This document shows, piece by piece, positions 36,701 through 44,130 of a stretch of 64,000 bases of DNA. The DNA comes from Incurvaria masculella. Its lineage: Eukaryota > Arthropoda > Insecta > Lepidoptera > Incurvariidae. How positions within the stretch are numbered: the stretch's first letter is position 1; each line of letters starts with the position of its first letter. Location: the NCBI GenBank assembly GCA_946894095.1, contig OX335660.1, positions 12,033,001-12,097,000 of the forward strand, given 5' to 3'. A program made the translations under genes and the position numbers. Below the pieces are notes generated by a model that saw only the letters and a list, made by a program, of their open reading frames with translations, was not told the origin of the DNA and searched no databases.

Positions 36701-39700
36701 GTTACTTGTAATGTTACGCTTCGATGATTCCCACAATTGTCCACATTTTTATTAGGAAGGATATATGTAATTCTACCCGTTCATGAGAAGTATGTACTGA
36801 TTTCATTAACATAAGAATTGTAGTTTTATTCCCTACGTACCTTTTTGCTATTAACACTACAACACAAACCCTATTGCCACAGATTACTCATCTATTGTTA
36901 TTGCTCCAGAATATATGGTTCTAGTATTCATCGGAAAATTTGGTTAACGAAAGTACAGGGGCATTCATATTATTGCTATTAGGTCGTCCTACAATGTACA
37001 TTACATTATTCTTAAATTTCCGTTTACTGCTTGAAATAAATATGGGATCCAAAGCGCAAAGCATGAATGAAGTGAATGAGTAATGGTCAATTGCATAATA
37101 GGAACCTGCTGTCTTTGGAGTCAATATCTTCAGCTAACTGGAAGTTTACTCTTCCAATATCAGTCGTATTGCCCCCGCAGCAGGGTCGATATTGCCTCGA
37201 ATAGTCCCCCGAGCAAACGGGAACACCCTCTATTATATCGGGTACCTCAGTCTTGTCATACCTTTGGTGCGACTTTAGCTTGCTCTGTGCCCATCTACCC
37301 TTGTGTGTGGGGTCGGAGCATGTGCGCCATTTCACTGAAAATAGAAAAAGTCACGTGACACCGGGCTCATGAAAAGCGTTTGTAAATGGACTAGTTAAAT
37401 TCCACCGAGCTTTTCCACAGTCGATTTTAGCATGTATTTTCCATCCAGTGTGGTCAGTCGGAGTTCTCACCTAAATTGACGTTTACAGAACTTGGAAGTT
37501 ACGAAAAACGTCAAACTCCGTAAACAAGTTTTTTCTTGATATTCTGTGGTTTACTTCTTCAAGCTGTCAAAGTCATACTCGGACTTCCGATTTGTATGGA
37601 AATGCGAAGTCGGCATAAACGGCAACGTCATCGTATTCATGGCGACGATACGTAACCTTTCAAATCGAACTTGGACTCGCAAATGTTAGTTCGCTTAACG
37701 CCCACTGCGCGCGCTCTTCAATTTCTCCATACATTTGAAAACGCCAGTCGATCGGTTTGGCATAAACGCCAATTTAGGTGCCATCTGGGACAACGGGCTC
37801 TGATTAATGGGAAATTTATGTAAGTAAGCTCCTGACATAGCACCTACATAGATTCCATGAGGTGTGTTGGAAAAATACTTCCCGCTAGTCATCCCCTTAA
37901 AGCAATCTTTTTGTCCCCAAGGCCCCCTTGGCTACGTTTAAATGGTTGACGACCCTATATATATGTGCGCTGAAAATGTTGTCTTTATTTCTCTACAATG
38001 TATGCCTCCTATCTTCTCCGTCTACCCCTGGCCCTCATTCCATCATCCCTTTACCAATCATATAATACCAAGAAATATTTAGAAAAGTTGATAAAAATAA
38101 TTAAGGCCCTGGTACTAGCCAAATCGCAAAGTTAGACGAGGCACCCCAAGTTAACTAACTAAGCCCCGATTGCACGAAGAGACAGCTGAGTTAATCAGTG
38201 TTCAAACACGTCACTTTTAGTGAACCGCTTGGAGTTCCGTCCATAGAGTCCATAGAAAGTGACCTGTTTAATCATATGTTGACGTTGATTTTTATTTTTT
38301 GTTCTTTCGTGCACTCGGCCCTGAGTCTGACGATTAGAAGTGTCATTCTTACAATATATGACAAGGAATCTAGGAATCAACTTATTTTCGTTAATGTATG
38401 TTTTCTTTTTCTATACAAAATACATTGCGGAAACGGTGTCCATTTCCGAACTTTTTTGACTAAATATAGAAATCTAAAAGCAAATGGAATTATTTGTTTA
38501 TGTATATATCCTGTTTTTGCTTATATCTAGAAATCTTATTACTTTTAGATTTATAATGTAAAAAAATTACTTTATTATTATTATGATTATTTAAATAAAT
38601 GATGGAATCAAACAATATTTACAATCCATTATCAGTCTGGAGTTCTATTTGAACTTGTTTAGGTGTTTCACTGCATATTATTACATTTGATAAAGTTGCA
38701 TTTGTATGGCGCGAGTAGTTGGCTAGTCCTAACGCCTTAAGTGGGAAGAAATATATATTTCATTAACACATTGTATAAAAACCATCTTTAGTCTACAAAA
38801 TGATTAAAAGATATAAATTTTATTAACATTACATTTTCTGGGCAAACAGCCCCGCAGGTGCCCGCGACCCCGAAGTGGGTCGCGACCCACTGGTTGGGAA
38901 ACACTGCCCTAACGTGATTTAGAATGCTGGTAGGTAGCCTATACATAAGTTATAGGAATAATCAAGCCCTGCATAGATTCAAACCGCATAAAAATCGGAA
39001 AAGCTGTTCCCAAGATACAAACTAACCTACAATCGTACACAAAGGCGAACAGATGATTAGAGCGGAAATACCAATATTTTTGTTATGAAATATTGTTTTC
39101 GATTAAGTTGAATTTAAAACTGTCATTTGAGGGATGTAGTTTAATTTTGAGGGAATGATTTTCTCATAGATCCACAGAAAAATGAAGTGTGGAAAAATAC
39201 GTTAAATCCTTTATTTACCGTGCTATTAGTTGAGGCGCTCGAATGTGAAAAATCAATATTGCGCATTAACAATGGAATATTCTAATCCACACTAAAGATG
39301 TAAACATTGGCACAGGTCACACGTGATCTTTGCAGAATGACATAAATGTAGACACATACGTTTTCGTACATGCATGCATTACTTATACACAACTATAAGA
39401 TATTTGTTAAACAGATGAATATTGAATTGTCATCATGTAAACTGTACCAAAAAATTATGAAAGACTTCTCGAAAAAATATAGCTGTTTGCAATATTGGCC
39501 ATAAAATAACGAATGTGATGTTAGCATAAACCTGTTTACTTGACTGTAAATAAAGGCAATTGTGATCCAAGGTTGTAGCTCATTATTAAAGTTAGTTGAT
39601 CATATACTGAAGTAAGTGGCTTGTAATTAATAACGAAATTAAGTACCTACTTAGGTTTACTACGAAACATTAAGACCCTAAAATTTCTCGAAGAATCTAG

Positions 39701-42700
39701 GTTTGCCAAGATCGACCCTAAGCTCACAATATGAAGAGAGCTGCAAAGTCATCACTGGAATCACCTACCTATACGGGGTAGAGAGAGGCATATCTAGAAC
39801 GGGACTTCTCAGCATCCTAGTTTCCGCAGGTTAGCTGTAGAGGCTTGAAGCGAGTTGATACGTTATCGGTAAGGAGTCTAGCCACCCATAGACCCAAGCT
39901 TGATTGAAACCCTCTACTGCCAATAGCCCCCATACATGTTCGGTGAATTCATTGAAAGCTGAGTTCAACGTTATAGGGGAGACATGTGTCGATTAGAAGA
40001 TAAATGATTAATTCCTTGGCTGAAATAATGTCTGGGTTGCTCATTTGGGTTGATCACAGTTTTGATACTGCTTTAACAAATAGCAAACATAATTTCTACT
40101 CATTTAAAAAATCTTGTTACAATGCTTCAATGTAGATGTCACTGTTTACGTAAAATAAATGTGTTACTTCTGCCTATGCTTTAATGGCATTATTAATTCA
40201 AATTAGTATAAACTCACCAAAGTCCTGATAGGAATCTGTTTCCGGGAAGCTCATATTGATTCCACTGTCCTGCGAACTGATCGAGGGGTTCTGACACCAA
40301 TTTTTCTTATTGCAATACTGTCTGCATATGGCGTCCGAACAACACACTTCATCGTCGGAGAGTTTGTGCGTACTCAGAGATTTGGGCATCGTCGGCGAAT
40401 CTAATGAAGTCGACACAACCTGAATTATCGTGTCTGGTGTGGAGGTTTCGCTCGAATTGAACGACAAACTGTTGGGACCCGATGCTTCGTGCAGGGGAGT
40501 GCCTTGTCTCGACTTGGAAGGAGTCTCTAAAGGCGACCTCGAACAACAAACACTCTCATCTTCTTCTATGCTCCTCTGCGAAGGTAAAATCGGACTTGTA
40601 GGGCACTTTTTCAAAGATCCCGAGCTTTCACAAGCGGTTTTAAGGTTCAACCCCAATTCGGGGCCCGATCCGAGCCTTCTTCTTATCCCCTGAGGTGGAG
40701 AGCCCCTTCGGGAGCCCATTGAGCACATATTCAGCATATCCGGGGACATCATCTCATCGACTTGATTTACCATCTCTCGTATCTCGTGCTTCACCTCAGA
40801 TGCCATTTCTCTCGACATCCCCATTAAGTACTCCGCCACGTCTATCACGGAGACAGAATTGTTATCTAAATTGCTACTATTCGAGATCATGCTCGCGTTG
40901 GACTGTTCTAACGTTTCAGAATTCTCCAAAATATCATCAACTTGAGAAATGACCTCCCTTATTTCCGATTTCAGTTCTGTTGCGATTTCCTTAGTCATCT
41001 CCTTAACATATGCGTGAAGATCCTCAGAAGTGTGAGATGCAATGGAGACCGTTGGGGAGGCGCGACCTGCCACACTGCAGTCTGAAATTGAAGCACTGGT
41101 CTGTGTGTTGTAGGGGAAAACCCTCGTGGGAGAAAGCATAGGATCGTCCAGTGACTGCAAGTCCGTTTGACTTCCGCAGTTGCACAAGCTGTTTTTCGTC
41201 TCGGTTGCGGAAATGTCTGAAAGGCCTAGGTTCAGTCTCGTCTTTGGACTCAAAGCGGGTGAGGGCACGTCAGATCCCAAGCTGTAGCATCGCGACCTCA
41301 TCATAACAGGATTCGACCTAAGGTGAATGGGCATGATTGATTCACCCACAGCGAACTGGACCGGCGGCGTCTTCGTCAAGCCACTTGTATATTCGCCATC
41401 CTTTTCCATCAAACTGGTTTCTCTAGAGAAGAATTTTGTTTTGTGCTTTAGCCTGATAAGAGCGCAGTCATCTATCGCCGACAGACTGTAGTGTCTCGGG
41501 GATGAGCCGAGTACCGGTGAAGACCCATTGGATCCTCTTTGGATGAGGCTTCTCCTTGCTCCCGTGTATCCGGAAGGGTCGAATGGCACTATGTGCTTGA
41601 CGTTTCCGGACTTCCCAAGCAACAGGTCGTGAGCTTCCTTGGGTAACATGAACCACCTTAGGTAGTCCATACGAGGGTTGAAGGTGACCTCCTGGTCGGC
41701 CACTGAGCCTTTCATGGCTAGCTTTCTAGCTCTGTTAAATAGGTTTCTAGCTGTTTGCAGGCATTCCGTGTAGGTCTGTGGGAATATGCCCGGCCCTGCA
41801 AATATAACATTATAAATCCTTGTTCAAAATTAATCAACGGCGATGGCATATTCAAGCAAAGTGTTGGATTGTTCGCAACCGCGTTTCGATTTGTCCAACT
41901 AATGTATATCGGAGGTTTACCTGAAATTCTTCTCTCATGCGATGTCATTTTTCCATCGTGATACCTAATGGAAAACAGTGATTTTCTATCCAGGAACACA
42001 GCATTGGAACGGTGTCGCCACTGCCCGTTCTCAGGATTCACAACGTACTGGGGCAGGATCTTCCATCCTTCCGTGGCGACCATCTTGAGGGCTTCGAGGA
42101 CGAATGCAAGTTCACTCTCCGACATGAAGAAAGGAAGGGAGATCCGAGAGAACCCAGGCCTGAGGTGCTCGTTTGGTGTAAACGGCTTGCTGTCTGCTGA
42201 CTTTTTGGACTGCGGCATCGCCTTATTTCTGGCAACAAACAAAAAAACGATGACACATTTTCCGCCAATTGAACCGATAGAATTTGTTTAATCTCACGAA
42301 AATACTTCAGCAAAGTAAACTACAAACTCATTTCATGACAAGCCAGTGACTGCTAATCACATGTTGGTTGACAATAATCACACACTAAAGTTGTCTTTAA
42401 CGATAAGTCTGCCCTTGTCTAATTTTTTTTTATATAACTTGACATAGATGGCTAATATGTGGCTAATCCCAAACCTACCGTCATATTAGGCCAAAAGACT
42501 ATATGGGAACTACGTGTTATCACACAACACGATTTTGTAACTGTATTGTCCTGTATTTTGTACACGAAGTCATTAATTTATCTCAGAAAGAGACATGACT
42601 CACAGTTCGTCGTTAAGCAGCTTCCCGTACTCGCGCAGCAGCTGCGCGGCGACGGCTAGCACATCCTGCCCGTAACTTAGGTTGCCGCTGAGCACACCCT

Positions 42701-43244
42701 ACTAGCCGTCGAGAAGTGCAACACTCACAGGTCTTCGTTGAGCAGCTTCTCGTACTCGCGCAGCAGCTGCGCGTCGATGCCGAGCACGTCCTGCCCGCAG
42801 ATGAGGGTTCCGCTGAGCACACCCTACTAGCCGTGGAGAAGTGTAACACTCACAGGTCTTCGTTAAGCAGCTTCTCGTACTCGCGCAGCAGCTGCGCGTC
42901 GATGCCGAGCACGTCCTGCCCGCAGATGAGGGTTCCGCTGAGCACACCCTAATAGCCGTGGAGAAGTGTAACACTCACAGGTCTTCGTTAAGCAGCTTCT
43001 CGTACTCGCGCAGCAGCTGCGCGTCGATGCCGAGCACGTCCTGCCCGTAGCTGAGGTTGCCGCTGAGCCCGCCGCGCGCCTGCACGCCGAACACGTCGTT
43101 GAGCACCGCGCACACGAAGTTGTGGTGCAGGAAGGTGCCCCGCGGGTGCTTCACGAGCAGCGAGAAGATGGGCAGCCGCCGCACCGTCGGCGACTCGCTG
43201 CCCAGCAGTATCAGCTCAGGGATGTTCTTGATATGGGCGATCAC
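27608..43244 (-). CDS. class-V aminotransferase / TtcA-type PP-loop ATPase fusion (partial, 5' end missing)
   Basis: Twelve exons join in phase: 43244-42979, 42228-41921, 41795-40218, 37334-37106, 36657-36526, 35749-35590, 34209-34068, 32971-32861, 30462-30258, 29456-29313, 28865-28668, 27725-27608. The total is 3591 nt, 1196 residues plus TAG. Residues 1-235 resemble the C-terminal lobe of class-V aminotransferases of the cysteine-desulfurase type ([47 protein letters not shown]). About 235-890 is Ser/Pro/acidic linker with two related helices. About 892-1160 is a TtcA-like PP-loop ATPase: [15 protein letters not shown] (SGGRDS at 910-915), [50 protein letters not shown]. TtcA enzymes thiolate tRNA cytosine 32; desulfurases supply the sulfur. 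Several expected cysteines appear replaced. The N-terminal lobe with the PLP lysine is not in the window. Catalysis is therefore uncertain; domain identity is fairly sure. Confidence 0.85.
28090..28435 (-). mobile_element. SINE copy in fusion-gene intron
   Basis: Minus-strand copy of the SINE: ATGGATGACTAATACCACAC at the tail side, GGACCTACAGTTTTAAATAG (the complement of the body) and CAGAAAGAGAAAGAAA, ending in a decayed tRNA-like head. Confidence 0.7.
28668..28865 (-). CDS. fusion gene exon k
   Basis: 198 nt; acceptor TTGCAG|G, donor CCAA|GTGAGT. It encodes [20 protein letters not shown], then [20 protein letters not shown], matching the family's closing helix (LFxNLxxAxxPL). A roughly 30-residue polar insert precedes that helix. 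Confidence 0.9.
29313..29456 (-). CDS. fusion gene exon j
   Basis: 144 nt; acceptor TCGCAG|A, donor CCGG|GTGAGT. It encodes [20 protein letters not shown] and [10 protein letters not shown], as in TtcA (RPLxYxxE..T..FA). Where the family has ENCPxC this protein has an unusual [10 protein letters not shown], so a cysteine cluster remains but not in CxxC spacing. Confidence 0.9.
29770..29930 (+). repeat. minisatellite of CATCGCCAATAT units
   Basis: Four or five copies of a 12-18-bp unit around CATCGCCAATATCTCCGTCG. The same unit occurs inverted at 30165-30250, so the pair can form a stem enclosing 250 bp. Confidence 0.8.
30000..30085. repeat. degenerate CCTAA (telomere-like) run
   Basis: Repeated AACCTAACCTAACC and AACTTAACTTAACC with errors. 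It resembles interstitial copies of the insect telomere repeat (TTAGG)n read on the other strand, and sits between the two inverted minisatellite arms. Confidence 0.75.
30165..30250 (-). repeat. inverted arm of the CGCCAATAT minisatellite
   Basis: Contains GGCGATGGAGATATTGGCGA and variants, four or five units. It begins about 10 bp inside the intron after the donor of fusion-gene exon i. Confidence 0.85.
30258..30462 (-). CDS. fusion gene exon i (GC-rich)
   Basis: 205 nt, very GC-rich; acceptor CCCGCAG|AG, donor GTCAG|GTACGA. It encodes [20 protein letters not shown], then [20 protein letters not shown] and [14 protein letters not shown]. The order matches TtcA CxxC-R-x-RRG..Y and GHHxDDxxETFL; here the CxxC pair reads H..A and the second Asp reads Arg. 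A minisatellite starts about 10 bp past the donor. Confidence 0.92.
30588..30775 (+). mobile_element. RTE-like LINE 3'-region fragment
   Basis: TAGCTGCGGTACCCGGTTCC and a following AATTATTTCCTGGATTA match 32266-32545. Non-coding, typical of dispersed RTE-derived repeats in Lepidoptera. Confidence 0.5.
32266..32545 (+). mobile_element. RTE-like LINE 3'-region fragment, longer copy
   Basis: Starts ACTAGCCGAGGTACCCGGCT and ends CGCATTTATTATATAAATAT after AGACAGACAG. A related inverted copy lies at about 23085-23310 (GCGAAAATAAGAGCGGATGA). No protein is left. Confidence 0.55.
32545..32800 (-). mobile_element. SINE copy in fusion-gene intron
   Basis: Minus-strand copy: GATGGCTAATACCACACCCA, AGGACCTTCCCTGTATTAGC, and a tRNA-like head ending GCGCGCCTCTGAGCTACGAG. 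Confidence 0.7.
32861..32971 (-). CDS. fusion gene exon h
   Basis: 111 nt; acceptor TCATAG|GT, donor GACC|GTAAGT. It encodes [20 protein letters not shown] and [13 protein letters not shown], corresponding to the second beta strand and helix of TtcA (VDPGS...YDPxxL). Confidence 0.92.
33022..33320 (-). repeat. GGTTCCGTACC interspersed repeat, inverted full copy
   Basis: Reads TTTTTAGGGTTACGTACCCA at its left and GAGCCCGACTCGCACTTGGT at its right, the complement of the 24397 copy. Contains (CCGT)n. Confidence 0.8.
34068..34209 (-). CDS. fusion gene exon g: PP-loop
   Basis: 142 nt; acceptor TGGCAG|GCA, donor ATGG|GTATGT. It encodes [20 protein letters not shown] and [26 protein letters not shown] is the ATP-pyrophosphatase P-loop (SGGxDS), complete here. 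Confidence 0.95.
34700..35257 (-). pseudogene. LINE RNase H to C-terminus remnant
   Basis: Minus-strand frames give [20 protein letters not shown] (35257-35195), then after decay [20 protein letters not shown] and [20 protein letters not shown], then DQLHVLLDC. This is the RNase H and zinc-knuckle end of an I/jockey-type LINE, broken by stops. Same family as 5758-5880. Confidence 0.75.
35258..35470 (-). mobile_element. LINE 3' UTR-type repeat
   Basis: TGTTTATTCAACATCCATAG and ATTTGTCATATTTTATCATG with CAAATACTTATTGGTTATTG-like text recur inverted at 53145-53345. It is a non-coding retroposon tail. Confidence 0.6.
35590..35749 (-). CDS. fusion gene exon f, acidic Ser-rich, NAGNAG acceptor
   Basis: 160 nt with the distal acceptor; the tandem acceptor GTCAGCAG allows a start at 35752 or 35749, adding or omitting one serine. 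It encodes [20 protein letters not shown] and ends VWKGTVE|GTTGGG, leading straight into the PP-loop domain. Confidence 0.85.
36526..36657 (-). CDS. fusion gene exon e (predicted)
   Basis: 132 nt; acceptor CTACAG|G, donor ATCAG|GTCAGT. It encodes [20 protein letters not shown] and [19 protein letters not shown], a low-complexity linker. Support comes from phase agreement on both sides and good splice sites. Confidence 0.75.
37106..37334 (-). CDS. fusion gene exon d (predicted)
   Basis: 229 nt; acceptor TTTTCAG|TG, donor AGCAG|GTTCCT (weak). It encodes [20 protein letters not shown] then [17 protein letters not shown]. No family match, but it opens and closes in exactly the phases needed by exons c and e and brings the whole reading frame through. 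Confidence 0.7.
37385..37890 (+). mobile_element. SINE copy interrupted by a fold-back MITE
   Basis: SINE body GTATTTTCCATCCAGT stops at about 37450; SINE tail text (CCTGACATAGCACCTACATA, GAGGTGTGTTGG) resumes at about 37815. The CAGAGCCC-family MITE lies between. Confidence 0.6.
37451..37803. mobile_element. fold-back MITE (CAGAGCCC family) nested in a SINE
   Basis: TCTCACCTAAATTGACGTTT on the left and AACGCCAATTTAGGTGCCAT with CAACGGGCTCTG on the right. The interior matches the 23745 copy: CTTCTTCAAGCTGTCAAAG, TTAGTTCGCTTAACGCCCAC. Confidence 0.75.
37900..40200. other. fusion-gene intron, no exon recognised
   Basis: AT-rich; includes a CCGCGACCCCGAAGTGGGTC palindromic patch near 38862-38890. 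The frame 38198-38530 (+) is hydrophobic but has no recognisable motif. Confidence 0.45.
40218..41795 (-). CDS. fusion gene exon c: large linker exon
   Basis: 1578 nt, 525 codons; acceptor TTTGCAG|GG, donor TTTG|GTGAGT. The first 60 residues finish the aminotransferase part ([20 protein letters not shown]). The rest is Ser/Thr/Pro-rich and probably disordered. It holds two related amphipathic helices, [20 protein letters not shown] (41010-40927 region) and [20 protein letters not shown] (40833-40750 region), 59 residues apart: an internal duplication. Confidence 0.93.
41921..42228 (-). CDS. fusion gene exon b
   Basis: 308 nt; acceptor TGCCAG|AAA, donor TCAG|GTAAAC. It encodes [20 protein letters not shown] then [20 protein letters not shown] and NGQWRHR, typical of the C-terminal lobe of this aminotransferase subfamily. 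Joined to exon a it reads [13 protein letters not shown] with no Met start needed. Confidence 0.9.
42430..42600 (-). mobile_element. partial SINE copy
   Basis: ACTTGACATAGATGGCTAAT, CCTACCGTCATATTAGGCCA and the TCTCAGAAAGAGACATGACT block, in the intron just beyond the duplicated exon tails. Confidence 0.55.
42601..42978 (-). pseudogene. three extra tandem copies of the exon a tail and its donor
   Basis: Units starting at 42601, 42726 and 42851 repeat, with a 125-bp period, the last 90 or so bases of exon a ([20 protein letters not shown]) plus the donor and about 30 bp of intron. The true exon is the fourth unit (42976). No copy has its own acceptor. Reading past the true donor hits TGA at once, so only the proximal donor gives a continued frame. 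Confidence 0.9.
42979..43244 (-). CDS. fusion gene exon a: end of aminotransferase fold
   Basis: 266 nt, phase 0 to 2; acceptor GACAG|GTG, donor CCT|GTGAGT. It encodes [36 protein letters not shown] and then [15 protein letters not shown]. In the family as I remember it, ARGG is followed by a Cys-x-Cys-AGPY segment; here those cysteines are absent. Whether exons upstream exist beyond the window or were missed is unresolved. Confidence 0.88.
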
Positions 43245-43339
43245 CTGTCTGGAAGGGACATTTATTGTTTCGATGTTGTTCACCTACATTCACAACGAGG
43301 GGTCAGTCACTTAGGGAATTGGTGTACAATTGTTTGATA

Positions 43340-43870
43340 ATCTCAGTGATCTCTGGTACTCTTAGGTGGGAGTCCGGGGAATCTGGTGGGATTCCGAGGA
43401 ATCTGGAGTAATCTTAGGGAATCTCGAAGAAATCCTTGGGAATCCTATCAAACATCAAGGAATCAGAAAAATCTTCCCATTAATCATCTCTGCATGAATG
43501 ACTTTTGTTGCTGATTCCAATTTTATTCTGAGTATTCTTGTCAAAATGCGATGACAAGTTTCATTTTGGAAGAGCATCGTCCTGCATGAATTATTATTTT
43601 TTTGCTTATTCGAAAAATTTAAAATGTTTGCACTAATCCAATCAAATTGGGAGCATAACGAACTCGAACACAATTTGTTTTTATTTTCTAGCAAATTTGC
43701 ATTCCTTAGTAATCTAACGTAATCCCAAAATCTTTGGTAATCCTAGGAATCTTTGGTAATCCCTTAGGAAGCTTTGGTAGTCCTTTTAGAATCATGAAAA
43801 TCACCAGGAATTCACCGTGGGAATTTAGAAATCACAAGGTAATCCTGGCAATATTGACTACTGGTAATCT
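43340..43870. repeat. degenerate GGAATCTTTGGTAATCC repeats
   Basis: Two clusters (43363-43460 and 43715-43870) of imperfect 15-20-bp units such as GGGGAATCTGGTGGGATTCC and AATCTTTGGTAATCCTAGG. Non-coding, in or upstream of the fusion gene's next intron. Confidence 0.6.
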
Positions 43871-43919
43871 CGGTGCACACTTTTTACTCGAGTGACTGGC
43901 CCCTCGATTAACAATTAAC

Positions 43920-44130
43920 AGTTGAGCAAAAAGTTATTTGTTTTCTATCCACCTGGCAATGTAACGCCTTCGAGGATCGCTACGTGTCTTTAAAACGATG
44001 TTAGACCATTTTGTAGGCCCCTCCGCATGCTGCCACAAGGAATCTTTTGATGATGTACCGCACACGACGAGACGGTCCGAAACGTTGGCCAATATAACCG
44101 CGAAATAGAATTGTGGTAGGCCCAATGATA
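43920..44130 (-). pseudogene. possible LINE C-terminal fragment
   Basis: The minus-strand frame contains LANVSDRLVV and EGPTKWSNIVLKTRSDPRRR, reminiscent of the GRPPTRWSDDIVK end of R1/RTE-like LINEs. It is a weak match with no second landmark. Confidence 0.35.

Noticed and set aside
27608..43244. Annotating the PP-loop part as a separate ATPase gene
   Set aside because: No start codon or promoter-like break is needed or seen between exons c and g, and all phases connect. It is kept as one gene, with the caveat that transcripts must confirm it.
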